Shown here one piece after another: positions 34,150 to 48,025 of a DNA stretch of 64,000 nt. The position numbers were made by a program, and so were the translations under genes. The DNA is taken from the NCBI GenBank assembly GCA_018894105.1, contig CM032123.1:23041744-23105743 (forward strand). Direction: 5' to 3'. Under the pieces are notes generated by a model. That model had not been told where the DNA came from and ran no database searches. It saw only the letters and a list, made by a program, of their open reading frames with translations. Every line of letters starts with the position of its first letter. Within the stretch, counting starts at the first letter, position 1. The DNA is from Jacaranda mimosifolia. Lineage: Eukaryota > Streptophyta > Magnoliopsida > Lamiales > Bignoniaceae.

Positions 34150-35576
34150 ATATTTTCTTCTTACAAAGATTATTTAGCGCCATCTAAAGACCTAGCTGGA
34201 AAAAGAATAATTTATTTTGTTGGAAAACAGCTACGGCACGAGGAGAATGGCCCCCAAAGGTTTCCCTTGGTTTATTCTAATACTTCCCCTGATTTTCCAG
34301 AGGATTTCTGGTGCAACCGATACGATAAATGCTGATCAAAGCATTAGAGATGGTGAGACATTGCTTTCATCAAGTAGGAAGTTTGAAGTTGGATTCTTCA
34401 GCCCTGGAAATTCCAGGAACTGATATGTGGGCATGTGGTTCAAGAATATAACAGTAAGGACAGTTGTTTGGGTGGCCAACAGAGAGGTTCCACTCACAGA
34501 TACATCAGGAGTGTTAAGGGTTATCCAGCCTAGAATCCTGGTCCTTGTCAATGAAACCAACGGCACCATATGGTTGTCGAATACGTTAAAAGCTGTAGAG
34601 AACCCTATTGCACAATTGCTAGACTCAGGAAATCTTGTAATCAGAGATGAAAAAGATGATGGCCCAGAGAATTTTCTCTGGCAGAGCTTTGAGCATCCAT
34701 CGGATACATATTTACTAGGCATGAATTTAGGATGGAACTTTTTAAATGGTAAAGAGACTTATCTCTCATCCTAGAAGAGCAATGATGATCCAACTACTGG
34801 AGAGTTTAGTTTTCACCTGGATCCTACTGGCTACCCACAGCTACTCATCAAAAGAGGTGCAGCAACACAAAGTAGAATCGGACCCTGGAATGGAATTTGC
34901 TTTCCAGGTCCACCAAACCCGAGGGAAGATCCCACTTACAGGCTAACATTCGTGATGGATGAAGAGAAAGTATATTACAGGTCGGATTCTGTAGATAGAT
35001 CATTCGTTTCAATGTATACAGTCAATCAGAGTGGCGTTTCACCATGATGGATGTGGGTCAATCAGACTCGTGGTTGGGTGATTTATTTCAGCATGCCTAC
35101 AGATATTTGTGATACTTACGAGCTGTGTGGCGCATATTGTAGTTGCAATGTTGGGAGTTCTCCATCATGTGGATGTCTCGAAAGGTTCGTACTGAAGGAT
35201 CCAGAGGGATGGTTTAGAGCAGATTGGTCTAATAGTTGTTTTAGAAGAGTTAATTTGAGTTGCGAGGGAGATGTTTTCTTGAAGTATTCTGGGATTAAAT
35301 TGCCAGACATAAGAAATTCCTGGAACAATGCGAGGATGCCACTTGAGGAATACAGAGCAGAATGTTTGAGGAATTGCTCTTGTATGGTGTACATAGAGTT
35401 GGACATAAGAAAAGGAAGTGGATGCCTCATTTGGTATGGGGAGCTGATTGATATTAGAACAATGTCTGCAGACGGACAAGTTATTTACATCAAAATGGCT
35501 TCTTCTGAGGCAGGTAAAAATTTTGATGTATTAGCAATCGTGGAGACATTTTTTGGAATGTTATGACTAAATTGAG

Positions 35577-36248
35577 TGTTGATTTTGCCTTGAAATTTGA
35601 GGTAAAATGGACAAGGAACGGAACAAATGGAGCGAAACGGAGAAAAGTGATCGAAATAGGCTCGAGAACACACCCCAGTGCATGTTGGAAGGACGCCACG
35701 CGCCGGGCACGAGGTAAGGTGCGCCAAGGCATGTACATGGGCGAAAAGGGCACGAAAAGACGTGTCGTGTTCCCCGACGCACAGTGACTAGTAACTTTGC
35801 ACCAGGCCAAGTTTTTTGCGCTGGGGCTCAAAGTTTCTGCCTATGTTCAGTTTTTTCTTGGCACAAGTAGTTTTGTGTGCGCCGAGGCGCAAGTTTTGTG
35901 CGCCCCGGCGCACGACGCAAGCCTACGGGCCTTGGGCTTCGGTTTTCGACTATAAATATGAATTTTTTCTTTCAGGGAAAGTATCACGAACATAACACAA
36001 GGGCTTCTTTACTGCTTTTGAGTAATTCTCTCAAGATAGAGTTTAGAACGAGGGTGTTAGGTGTTTTTGTGAGATTTGTGGGATTCAAATTTGTACTTGC
36101 ACTTTGATTTGAGATCAATAAAATTCCTTTTCTTTGTTGGGTGGATTAGGCACATCTCCAAACCACGTTAAATCTTGTTGTCACTTTACATCGAATTACT
36201 TTACTGTTATTTCATTATTTTTGCAATAGATCCTCCTGGGTTACAACA
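35577..36248 (+). repeat. Copia 5' LTR
   Basis: 672 bp, TGTTGATTTTGCC to GGGTTACAACA. It has a TATA box in GACTATAAATATG (35948-35960) and an AATAAAATTCC poly(A)-signal-like string (36116-36126). The U3 part is unusually GC-rich, with several GCGCC/GGCGC blocks (35697-35925). The primer-binding region after it (AACTAGAATCGGAGC) is only a weak relative of the usual initiator-Met-tRNA site. Confidence 0.92.
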
Positions 36249-36275
36249 AACTAGAATCGGAGCAAGTTGGATCAG

Positions 36276-39200
36276 ATGTCAAGAATTAAGTACGAGGTAG
36301 AGAAATTTGATGGGAAGAACGACTTTGGGCTGTGGAAGATGAATGTTCACGCCTTCCTATGTCAACAAGGATTACAGATAGCGTTAAAGGGCAAAAATTC
36401 CCTATCGAAAACGCTGAAGGAGAAGGAGAATGACGAGTTCATGGCAAAGGCTTACGGTACTCTGGTATTATCATTGACGGATAACGTACTGAGAGAGGTC
36501 GCCACGGAACGTACACCAATAGATTTATGGAAGAAGCTGGAGAGTCTATATATGACGAAGTCCCTAACAAATCGGCTGTATTTGAAACAACGATTATACA
36601 CATTGAAGATGAAGGAAGGTACATATATCACTCAACATATTAATATTTTTAATAAGGTGATTCTGGATCTCGCTAATATAGATGTCAAAATTGATGATGA
36701 GGATCAAGCCTTAATTCTCTTGTGTTCTCTGCCAAAATCTTTTGAGCACTTGGTTACTACTTTGCTGTACGAGAGAGATACGATTTCAATGGAAGATGTG
36801 AAGGCCTCATTGAATTCCGACGAGTTGAGAAAACATGTCCTGGGCAGCAACGATGGTGAAAGTGGGGAAGGATTGGTGGCAAAAGGGAGACCAAGAGAGA
36901 GAGGAAGGAGTAAAGGCCGATCGAAGTCCCGAACCAAGCCTAGAAACGGTGACAAGTGTTTTAGGTGCGATGGAAAGGTGCATTGGAAATAGAATTATCC
37001 AGAACGAGGAAAGGCAAAAGATGCAAGTGAAACTTCTGATCAGAAACGGGATGATGTCGCAGGAATTGTTGGGGATGAGTATGATGGTGGGCTTATTCTC
37101 AACATTGCCGAAACTTTACTAAGCTTTGAATGGATTTTGGATAGTGGTTGTTCCTACCACATGTGCCCAAGAGAAGATTGATTTACCACATACCATAAAT
37201 ACGATGGTGGTAAAGTGCTTATGGGAAACGATGCTTCTTGCAGACTTGTAGGAATCGGCTCAGTTAGTATCGGAATGCATGATGGGATAGTAAGGACTTT
37301 AACAGATGTGCGTCATGTTTCAGATCTGAAGAAAAATATGATATCGATGGGTACTTTGGACAAGAATGGTTGTGAATACAGAGCTCAAGATGGAGTTCTG
37401 CGGGTTTCCAAAGGCGCATTGCTTATAATGAAGGGAGAAAAGCGGAATGGCCTTTACATATTGCAGGGAAACACGATTTTTGGTACTGTAGTGGTTTCTT
37501 CATTAGTTAATGATACTACGAGACTCTGGCATATGCGGCTTGGGCATATGAGTGAGAGGGGAATGTCAGAACTAAGCAAACGAGGTTTGCTTTGTGGAGA
37601 GAAGACTGGAGAACTGGATTTCTGCGAGCACTGTGTGCTGGACAAGCAACATAGGGTGAAATTCGGCACTGCAGTTCACAGGACCAAAGGCACCTTGGAT
37701 TACATTCACTCAAATCTTTGGGGGCCTTCTCAGGTTCCTTCAAAGGGAGGTGCAAGGTACATGTTGACATTCATAGATGATTTCTCACGGAGAGTATGGG
37801 TATACATGCTAAAGCATAAGGATGAGGTGTTTGTCAACTTCAAGCAATGGAAGACCTTAATTGAAAAGTAGATAGGAAATGAGATCAAGCACTTGAGGAC
37901 TGACAACGGATTGGAGTTCTGCAATAAGGAATTTCAGGAATTCTGCGACAAGGAAGGAATTGTGAGGCATCGCACAGTTGTACATACACCACAGCAGAAT
38001 GGAGTTGTAGAACGGGTGAACAAGGCTATCTTGGAAAAAGCTAGATACATGCTCTTTAACGCCGGATTGTCCAAGGATTTTTGGGCAGAAGCAATTAACA
38101 TTGCTTGTTATTTGGTGAATAGCTCACCATCAACTGCTTTGGATTGCAAGATACCAATGGAAGTTTGGTTCGGGTCTCCTACTGATTACTCAAATTTGTG
38201 AGTATTTGGGTGTCCAGCCTATGCTCATTCCGGGATGGGAAGCTTGAGCCAAGGGCTAGGAAGTGCATATTTCTAGGCTATGCAGATGGAGTCAAAGGTT
38301 ATCATTTGTGGTGTAATGTTGACAAGGACTCCAAGTTGATTATCAGCAGGGATGTGACATTCGATGAGTCTGCAATGATGAAGAAGGTGGAGCAGCATGA
38401 AAGCGGTCAACAGGGCGTTAAGGAGAAGGTGGAGATTCATATTGATCCTCCACAAGTTTCAAAGGGGAAATAGAAGGTGGTAGATGAAGCTAGTGAGAGC
38501 ATATTAGCACCTAACCAACAACAGGAAAATGAACCACTACAAAATTATCGCTTGGCTCGCGATAGGGAGAGGAAGCAGATCAAACCACCACAGCGGTATG
38601 CTTACTCAGATCTGGTAGCTTATGCTTTGAGTTCAGCTGAGGAGTTTGTAGGAGATAATCCAGTCTCATACAAAGAGGCAATTTCCAGGCTAGATTCTGA
38701 TAAATGGGTTGCAGCTATGAGTGAAGAGATGGAGTCTCTACACAAGAATAACACATGGGAGTTGGTTGATATACCCAAAGGGCAGAAGATTGTAGGTTGC
38801 AAATGGATCTACAAGAAGAAGAAAGGGATTTTCGGTGTTGAAGATGCTAGATACAAGGTGTGATTGGTTGCTAAGGGTTTTACTCAAAGAGAGGGAGTTG
38901 ACTTTCATGAAGTATTCTCCCCAGTTATAAAACATACTTCCATTCGTGTTTTACTTGCCATGGTTGCTTTGTTTGATATGAAACTGGAGCAGATGGATGT
39001 GAAAATAACATTTTTGCATGGTGAGTTGGAGGAACAAATCTACATGAGTCAACTAGAAGGATTCATTGTTCTCGGGAAACAAAATCAAGTATGTCTTTTG
39101 AAGAGGTTATTATATGGCCTGAAACAGTCTCCCAAGCAGTGGTATAAAAGGTTTGATGCTTTTATTACCAAGATAGGATATACTAGAAGCAAATTTGATT

Positions 39201-40369
39201 GTTGTGTATATTACAAAATTTGTAGTGATAGCCTTCTAGTATATTTGCTGTTATACGTTGATGATATGTTGATTGCCTCTAGAAACATATCTGAGATCAA
39301 CCAATTAAAAGCTCGGTTAAGTGAAGAATTTGAGATGAAGGATTTGGGCGGTGCAAAGAAGATTTTGGGTATGGAGATCATCCGGGACAGACACGCAGGA
39401 TTGTTGTACTTGTCTCAACAGCATTACATTGAGAAAGTACTTGAGCGATTTGGGATGGATAAGTCCAAGCTTCAGTACGCCATTTGCAACTCATTTTAGG
39501 CTCTCTTCAGATCTATCACCGAGTACTGAGGAGGAGGTGGAGCACATGTCAAATGTGCCATATGCTAGTGCAGTGGGTAGCTTGATGTACGCCATGGTGT
39601 GCACTAGGCCAAACATTTCACATGCAGTGAGTGTTGTGAGCAGGTATATGCACAAGCCAGGAAAGACTCATTGGCAGGCTGTGAAATGGATCATGAGGTA
39701 TCTGAGAGGCTCTGCAGACAGATGTTTGAGGTATAGTCAATCGAATTCTTCTACAAGAATTATTCACTTTATAGATGCGGATTATGCAGGAGATTTGGAC
39801 AGCAAAAGGTCCATGACGGGCTATGTGTTTGTGTATCAAGTTGTACGGTTAGCTGGAAGGTGACCAGGAAAGACTCATTGGCAGGCTGTGAAATGGATCA
39901 TGAGGTATCTGAGAGGCTCTGCAGACAGATGTTTGAGGTATAGTCAATCGAATTCTTCTACAAGAATTATTCACTTTATAGATGCGGATTATGCAGGAGA
40001 TTTGGACAGCAAAAGGTCCATGACGGGCTATGTGTTTGTGTATCAAGTTGTACGGTTAGCTGGAAGGTGACTTTGTAGTTATCAGTTGCATTGTCCACAA
40101 CAGAAACTGAGTGCATGGCTTTGGCAGAAGGCGTTAAGGAAGGCATTTGGCTAAAGGGGCTGATCGATGATATGGGTATGATTTCTGAGATCACTAAGGT
40201 ATTTTGTGACAGTCAAAGTGCCATACACTTGTCAAAGAATCAAGCATTTCATGAGAGAACAAAGCACATAAATGTGAGGTATCACTTTGTTCGGGATATG
40301 GTATCTCAAGGAGTCATGTTGGTTGACAAAGTTGGGACTAAAGATAATTCGGTAGACATGTTTGACTAA
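36276..40369 (+). pseudogene. Copia gag-pol, decayed
   Basis: The ATG at 36276 opens a gag with YEVEKFDGKNDFGLWKM. The zinc knuckle CFRCDGKVHWK is cut by a stop, and its fourth Cys is replaced by Tyr. Then protease (WILDSGCSYHM), the GAG-preintegrase region (LWHMRLGHMSERG), integrase (FIDDFSRRVWVY, LRTDNGLEF, HTPQQNGVVER), reverse transcriptase (YVDDMLI at 39256-39276) and RNase H. Stops: 36990, 37179, 37869, 38199, 38471 and 38861; frameshifts near 38228, 39470 and at the start of the SWKV segment (~40050). Part of RNase H is duplicated (next entry). It cannot make the polyprotein. Confidence 0.92.
39657..40070 (+). repeat. Perfect 207-bp tandem duplication in copia RNase H
   Basis: The segment from CCAGGAAAGACTCATTGGC (39657) to GCTGGAAGGTGA is repeated directly, starting again at 39864, with no mismatch that I can see. 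The unit is 69 codons and so in frame. It covers HWQAVKWIMRYLRG to DADYAGDLDSKRSMTGYV, a core RNase H segment. Perfect identity next to visible LTR divergence means the duplication is much younger than the insertion, or is an assembly artefact. Confidence 0.95.
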
Positions 40370-40495
40370 GGCTGTTTCAGGAATCAAATTCGAGCATTGC
40401 TTGGATTTGGTTAACATTTGCAGACTCAGATAACAGGCCCTATTGGGGGCAGGGACAAAGAAGATGAATGGGAATTTCAAGTCAAGGTGGAGAAT

Positions 40496-41148
40496 TGTTG
40501 ATTTTGCCTTGAAATTTGAGGTAAAATTGATAAGGAACGGAAGAAATGGAGCGAAACGGAGCAAAGTGATCGAAATAGGCTCAAGAACACACCCCGGTGC
40601 ATGTTGGAAGGACGCCGCGCGCCGGGTGCGAGGTAAGGTGCGCCAAGGCGTGTACATGGGCGAAAAGGGCACGAAAAGACTTGTCGTCCGCCCCGGCGTG
40701 CAGTGAACAGTAAATTTGCATCGGGGCTCAAAGTTTCTGCCCATGTTCGGTTTTTTCTTGGCACAAGCAGTTTTGTGCGCGCCGGGGCGCAAGTTTTGTG
40801 CGCCCCAGCGCGCAACGCAAGCCTACGGGCCTTGGGCTTCGGTTTTCGACTATAAATATCAGTTTTTTCTTTCGGGGAAAGTATCACGAACATAACACAA
40901 GGGCTTCTTTACTGCTTTTGAGTAATTCTCTCAAGACAGAGTTTAGAACGAGAGTGTTAGGTGTTTTTGTGAGATTTGTGGGATTCAAATTTGTACTTGC
41001 ACTTTGATTTAAGATCAATAAAATTCCTTTTCTTTGTTGGGTGGATTAGGCACATCGCCGAACCACGTTAAATCTTGTTGTCACTTTACATCGAATTACT
41101 TTACTGTTATTTCATTATTTCCGCAATAGATCCTCCTGGGTTACAACA
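40496..41148 (+). repeat. Copia 3' LTR
   Basis: 653 bp, same ends as the 5' LTR. It lacks about 19 bp around the GTTTTTTGCGCTGGGGC segment of the 5' copy. It is preceded by the purine-rich AAGGTGGAGAA (40484-40494), the likely polypurine tract. The TATA box is in GACTATAAATATC. Confidence 0.92.
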
Positions 41149-43040
41149 TTGAGAGATGAGTTATCTTTTGTTCTTGCATCCTGTGTGTCTCTTAATTCTT
41201 TGCTACCAACTATTATTTTACTTGGATTTGCAGAGGCCAAAGGAAAGAAAGGAGAAATCCTGATTGCTGGTTTGATGTCACTCTCAGTGATGGGAATAGT
41301 TGTTATAGGGCTTGGCTTAATTCTTTATTTTCGCAAGGGGAAGAATGAATTTTCTAAGATGAAAAAAGAAGGTGAGAAAACATGCGCTCAAGCAAGCAAA
41401 AACAGTAATCAGAAAAAAGTATGCATATCCTTACTTACATCAACAAATATTCTCTCCTCAGGCAAGCAAGCAAAGTGTACGTCTTTATTTTCATTTATGA
41501 TATTGCAGGACAATATAAGCAAAGTCATGAGAAACACTCGGATCATCTGCCATTTCTCGAATTATCTGTCATTCTGAAAGCTACTAATCACTTCTCTGCC
41601 AGCAACAAGCTTGGGGAGGGTGGATTTGGCCCTGTTTACAAGGTAAAATTTCTTTTACAGATGATATATTTAGTTATATGAAAGGAAAATGAGACTTAAC
41701 ATGTAGCAATAGCATTGTTATATCATTTGGGCCAACAACATCATTCCCTAATCAATCATAATAATGTTTCAGTGGCCGTATGCGCTCAGGAAAACTCAAT
41801 TTACTTTCCATTTATATTTTATATTAATCAACCATTATAATCTAGAAATTTTTTTAGATCATGCATGCGTCTTTAATTTGTCGCCAAACAAGTTGCTTGA
41901 ATAATTAATTTACAATTATAAAATTACACATGGTATGGTATGGTATGGTCTACACTGTTGATTGTCCTAATCGATGTGGCGTGGGATTGGTTGGTTGCCT
42001 TTTTCTTTTTTTCTCTCAATTTCCACGTCATCATTTCAAACACCAACAATAGCGTTCAACTATATATATATATATATATATATATGTAAATAATTAAGTT
42101 GGGCCAACTTGGATAAAATTAATTTGACTCGGACTTTGAATGAAAGTGTTGGAAAAGTTTTGTGAGTCAAATCGTAGCTTTACATCTTTCTTTGTTTTTT
42201 ATCTTCATTTCGTCGCATCATATTACAATTGAACTAATGATAGTAGAAACTAAAAATAGTGAATATAATCAACGTCACAATAATTATATTTAAAAATAAT
42301 TAATATATCCAACTAGGTAGCTTGAGTTTAAATTTGAATTGGCTTATGTTCGACTCTAAATAAGTTAAGCTCGAATTTGATATTCCTACATAGAACTGGA
42401 GATTCAATCCAAGTTTATAAACTTGACGAATTTAAGGAGATACGTTGAGATGAGTTTAAGTGTAAAAATTTTCTAAAATTTAGTTCTAACTCAACTCTTT
42501 TACATCCTCATATATAATAATTCAACTCCATGCTCAATTTCATTGAGTGTTGGTATATAGAGATAATTTTCACCAATAATTACCTTTGAATTGAGAAGTC
42601 CTAATAATTAATTACTAGTCTCTGCAAATGGAATGGCTAAAATTAAGAAGAACAATGATAAATTTACCTCCAATGATGAATTGCTTCAGATAATATGAAG
42701 AAGTAATTTTGGTCGTCTCAGGGCATGCTGGAGGAGGGACAAGAAATTGCTGTCAAATGGTTGTCCAAGGAATCCAGGCAAGGCCTGGACGGACTAAAGA
42801 ATGAAGCCATCTTTATTGCCAAACTCCAGCACCGAAATCTTGTGAGGCTTCTAGGATGCTGCATCCAAGGAGAGGAAAAAGCATGCTCATCTATGAATAT
42901 ATATGCCCGACAAAAGCCTCGATGTTATTTTGTTTGGTGAGCATTAATATTCTAATTAATTCTCAAGAATTTGTTTGAATTTTGGATCACATGCATGATG
43001 CATCATCTTCTGTTCAACCATTAACAGCTAAGTAAATTAA

Positions 43041-43313
<273 letters not shown>

Positions 43314-43965
43314 TAGTAAGATTAATAATAATCGTGAATCTTTGATTCGATCTTCTGTTGTATCTTTCATTTTTATTAGCATTCCATGTATTCCTATCGT
43401 GCAATAGCGGATACATGTCTCCAGAGTATGCAGCAGATGGCCTGTTTTTGGTAAAATCAGATGTTTTTAGCTTCGGTGTCCTTGTGCTGGAAATTGTGAG
43501 TGGAAAGAGAAACAGAGGATTTTCCCACAGTGATCATAGTCTTAACCTTCTTGGTCATGTAAGCCTTCATCAATTAGAATTTGGAGCTAGTTATTGATCA
43601 AATTACAAATATTAAAATGAATTTGCTTGTTTCACACTGGCAACTGATTTTTGCAGGCATGGAAACTTTATAAAGAAGGGAGGTCACTGGAACTAGCGGA
43701 CGCTTCATTAGACGACCAATTTCAGTCTTGTGAAGTGGTGAGATCGATTCAAGTGAGTCTGTTGTGCGTTCAACAAAATCCAGAAGACAGGCCGAGCATG
43801 TCTTCTGTGGTTCTGATGTTGGGCAATGAAGGTGAAATTCCTGAGGCCAAGCAGCCCGGTTTCTTCACCGAAAGTGATATTGTTGCTGCAGGTCAGAATT
43901 CGACTAGCACGAATGCAACGTATTCGACTAATGAAGTCACCATTACAATGCCTGAGCCCAGATAG

Positions 43966-44302
43966 GAAACAATTAATTGTGTAGAATATAGATTTTGCAC
44001 TGTCCTTTTTCTATTCTTTTAGCTGGATTTTTGCTGGTAGTGGTATATATAGTTCTCTGATATCGGCATTGCTCGTGCGAGGCTTCTGCTCCCATGAATT
44101 TTGGTGTTTCACCCAAGTTTCCTAATCAACTTTAGCCCAATATTTCAATTATTTAGTCCCGCGTATCCAAATGTGTTGGATCATTTACCAATATATTTGT
44201 CACATCGAGTGCAGGTTCATATTTACTTATTTGTCACAGAAAAGTCAAATACATCAATTTATATGGGGTTCGAGTTTGGTCTCCACTCTTGAGTTTGGTC
44301 TC
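43966..44302. other. Receptor-kinase 3' flank
   Basis: The probable 3' UTR and spacer follow the kinase stop codon. No poly(A) signal stands out and no further gene is seen. Confidence 0.4.
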
Positions 44303-44801
44303 CATAAGGGTAGGACTGTCAATGGATCGGATTTTAATTCGATTTGAATTTTAAGATTTTTATTCGATTAAAATATTTGATGGATCAGATCTAATCATAA
44401 ATATTTGTAATCCGAAATAAGTAGATTGGATATGAAATTAAGCAATTCGATCCGTTAAAAATCTGAATCCGAACTTTGATATTTTTTTATTAAATTAATA
44501 CTCTTATATATAATATTAATAAAGATTTTAAAATAAAATCTATATATTATATTGACCTAATATCTATATTAATGTTTATATTATACTATTAATATTGAGT
44601 CTTTAACCTAAAAAATAAGAGGGATATTAATAAAATGTCAAATATAATAACATATAATAGTTCATCTATGCATTAATATAATGTCAAAGACATTTTACTT
44701 TATAAAGACAATATTTTTATGAAATTCAAAAAGAAAAAAAATAAATCGGGTCAGATTTTTTAATCAAATTTTGGATATTTATCGGATTCTTATATGGTAC
44801 T

Positions 44802-45619
44802 TGTGAGCGCAAATTTCTTTGTCTGCAATAAATAAAATTACAAGACAAGAAAAATTGTACAAATAAAATAAAATTAAAATCTATCAATTGTGGATTCAAT
44901 CTCTAATCTATTCTTCTGATTCTTCCCTTCCAAATATGATCTTGAATGCCTTGAACGCTGTGGATCTTTTTAAATTTGATTTGAAGAAATTACGCCAATT
45001 CGAGAGTTTCGCACCTTAATCTCGAATCAAATGCTAGAATATGATGAGTTCCGCGAAGAACGCCTTGAACGTCGTGGATCTCCTTAAATTTAATTTGAAT
45101 AAAATAACGCCAATTTGAGGGCTCCGCACCTTAATCCCGAATCAAACGTCAGAATATGATGAGTTCCGCGAATAATGCCTTGAATACCGTGGATCTTCTT
45201 AAATTTGATTGAGAGAATTGCTGGACTCCTCCAAAGCTCCTCTTACTTGCTGGAATTTGTGTTGTGTGTTGAATGAGCTTTGGTCATCCCCTTTATATAG
45301 ATGCTTGATGGGAGACTTCCAGATTGACTTGAACTTCTTTGATAGTTATCTATTTGATAAGATAATATCAAATATCAAGAGATAATATCAAATATCTTCG
45401 ATTTGATTGGTCAAAAAATGTAGACACTTCATCTTTAACACTTGTCAATATTTGATTTGAACATAAAATAAATACTAGAGTATTAATTAAAATTAACTAT
45501 TTATCTTTTGAAATTAAATTTAGTAAATTCCAAAATATAAATAGAAAATTTTAAATTAATAACTAGCATATATTTTACACGTATCACTTCTCAATTGGCC
45601 AAAAATTGAAATGTCTACA
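44802..45619 (-). repeat. 3' LTR of the TR-GAG element, with internal triplication
   Basis: 818 bp. It contains three copies of a ~115-bp unit (starting near 44947, 45060 and 45176) with GCCTTGAA, GTGGATCT and AAATTTGATT blocks. The other LTR has only two such copies (48290-48430), so repeat-number change accounts for part of the length difference. Their inner ends differ too: this one ends GCGCTCACA (read on -), the other ATTGTTATAAA. Confidence 0.82.
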
Positions 45620-45789
45620 AATGCCCCCACTTCAAGACTTGGCGAAAGATATGCCAATCAGACACGAAAGAGGCAAGACTTGAAGTATTTGAAAAGTTTT
45701 CTTTTTCTCTCAATATGTTTGCGACAAGAACATCCTCCATGCATTTCTTGAGCTATGGTGCCCAATCAAAGGGTCAAGTCATAACATAA

Positions 45790-46850
45790 TTCAAAGTAAA
45801 TATCCTTTTGAGGAGGGTGCCGTAAACAATTTATATTCGTGCAGGCCAGGAGTAACATACAGTTTAGGCTCGTGTGTCAAAGAGCATATGTAACTTGAAT
45901 AGACATTTTATACTCGTGTTAAGGAGTTCACTTGAATTTGATTAACAATTTATACTCGCGTCAAGGAGTTTACTTGAATTTGACTTAATAGACAGTTTAC
46001 ACTCTTATCAAGGAGTACATGGGGAGAATTTGAATATTTAGATAGTTTATGCTCGTCCGTAAGAGTCTTATTGAAAGTTTAAGCTCACATCAAGGAGCAC
46101 ATTGGGAGACTTTGAATATATAGATAGTTTATGCTCGTATCTGGGAGCAATTATTGAAAGTTTAAGCTCTTATCAAGGAGCACATGAGAAAACTTTAATT
46201 TAAAAATTTTAGATAGTTTATGCTCATATCTAGGAGCATTTGAAATTTGAAGACTTGAGCTTTGGACTTGAAGTTTTGAAGATTTAAGTCTTTGATTTGG
46301 AAACTTGAAGACTTGACTCTTGAATTTGGACATCTGGAGACTTAAGTCTTGAATTTGAAGACTTGAGTCGTGGATTTAGAGATTTGCTAAGTTGAGTTTT
46401 GAATTTGAAGACTTCGAAACTTGAGCCTTGACTTAAATACTTGAGACATGATCTTGAATTTGAAGACTTGGAAACTTGAGTCTTTGATTTGGAGACCTAA
46501 AAATTTGAGTCTTGGACTTGGAGACTTGAAAATTTTAGATAGTTTATGCTCTTATCTGGGAGCATTTGAAATTTGAAGACTTGAGCTTTGGACTTGAAGA
46601 CTTGGAGATTTGAGTCTTTGATTTGGAAACTTGAAGACTTGACTCTTGAATTTGGGCACCTGGAGACTTGAGTCTTGAATTTGAAGACTTGAAGACTTGA
46701 GTCATGGATTTGGAGATTTGAAGACTTAATCCATGGATTTGAAGACTTGGAGACTTGATTTTTAGATTTGAAAACTTGGAGACTTGAGAATTTTATATAG
46801 TTTATACTTTATCTGGGAGTATTATTGACAGTTTACGCTTATATCAAGGA
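45790..46850. repeat. Degenerate tandem repeats in the TR-GAG tail
   Basis: Two repeat types intermix. One is ~70-75 bp with AGTTTATGCTCGTATCTGGG and AAGCTCTTATCAAGGAGCAC (45830-46240). The other has a step of about 20-22 bp with TTGAAGACTTGAGTCTTGG variants (46245-46790). They lie between gag and the 3' LTR, where autonomous relatives carry pol. No coding signal is seen. Confidence 0.85.
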
Positions 46851-48025
46851 GCATTTGTAATTTGAAGATGAAAATTGATTGCCCCCAACATCTTCATCAT
46901 CTTCGACATCACTTGAATCTTCTTGTTTATCAAAATTCATGCTCATTTTAATATTATGTGCACGCGTTGCCAAATCTTCAAAGGTTTTTGGTTTGATTCC
47001 TTGAAGTATGTAGCAAAGACTCCAATGCATTCCTTGGATACACATCTCAATTGTTGAAGCCTCCGACAATTTATCTTCGCAGTTAAGACTCAAATTTCTC
47101 CAACAATTGATGTATTCAATAATTGGCTCTTCTTTCCACTGGCGAGAGTTGGTGAGTTCAATCATGCTGACTGTCCTTCGAGTGTTGTAGAAACGATTAA
47201 GGAACTCTTGTTCATGTTGCCCCCAACTATCAATGGAGCCTGCCTCCAAGTCAACATACCAATCAAAAGTATTGCCCTTCAATGATCGACAAATTGCTTG
47301 ACCAAATGATCTCCATATGTCCCAGCATTATTACAAGTCTCAATGAAATGAGTCATGTATTGCTTTGGGTTGCCTTTGCCATCAAATTGCTGAAACTTTA
47401 GGGGTTGGTAACTAATCGGCATTTTCAAGTTATCAATCCTTTGAGTATATGGTTTGGAGTAAGTCATAGACGACTTAGAGCTTCCTTCAAATTTGTCTTT
47501 GATAGTTCCCATGATAAACTCCCTCAGCTGGTCAACAGGAATTAGTCCATCGGTGGAAACTTGCAGTTCCTTTGTTTTAGGCTTTTCATTTTCAACTGGC
47601 TGCCTCTTTGTGGATGTTTCGACTTCATCTTAAGCCTCTACTTGTTTCTCCATCATGCAACTAGTCTCAGCATTATCCACCTTATTCATAAACTTGCAGA
47701 TTTGAGAATCTTGCTCTTGGACATGCTTTGCTAGCCCTTCAATAATCTTCGTCAAATTAGCAATTTGTTCCTCCAAAGTTGTAGCACTTGTCACCATCAC
47801 TGGCGCTATGTTTGAGGAACTTGAGGTTGAGCGAGGAGTGGATGCTGTTGATTCTTTATTTGAGTCTTCACCACATTCATTAGTATTAATAGCATGCAGC
47901 AATGCCTTTTCCACAACTTTAAGTGAATGATTTACCTCCAAAGATGATTGCGACTCTTTGGACATAGTCCTTGTGGTGACGCCAACACTTCTTGCTCTAG
48001 CATTTGTGGAATTTGAGGTAGTCAT
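46839..48025 (-). pseudogene. Retrotransposon gag, decayed
   Basis: The first ATG after the primer site is 48023-48025 (MTTSNSTNARARSVG); an upstream frame extension has no ATG. The N-terminus is Ser/Thr-rich with a coiled-coil-like LEEQIANLTKIIEGLAKHVQ. Then come the gypsy-gag core YQPLKFQQFDGKGNPKQYMT, HFIETCNNAGTYGD, DWYVDLEAGSIDSW and EFLNRFYNTRRTVSM. One stop (TAA after QVEA, 47630-47632) and one single-base deletion near 47283 (where KQFV should run into RSLKG) break it. The capsid-like part makes it gag; no zinc knuckle is seen at the C-terminus. Confidence 0.85.

Larger units (their letters stand above)
35577..41148 (+). mobile_element. Complete Ty1/copia LTR retrotransposon in intron 1 of the receptor-kinase gene
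   Basis: It is 5,572 bp long with two LTRs, flanked by TTGAG on both sides (35572-35576 and 41149-41153), so the insertion is whole. Domain order gag, protease, integrase, reverse transcriptase, RNase H marks Ty1/copia; the gag start resembles Tnt1/Tork-lineage elements. The LTRs differ at a few dozen sites by eye and by a ~19-bp indel, so the insertion is not recent, and its coding region has many stops. It inserted 58 bp after the intron-1 donor, leaving both splice sites of the host intron intact. Confidence 0.93.

Noticed and set aside
35563..35831. Several overlapping frames in the copia 5' LTR
   Set aside because: GC-rich LTR sequence opens frames by chance; equivalents recur in the 3' LTR at the same offset.
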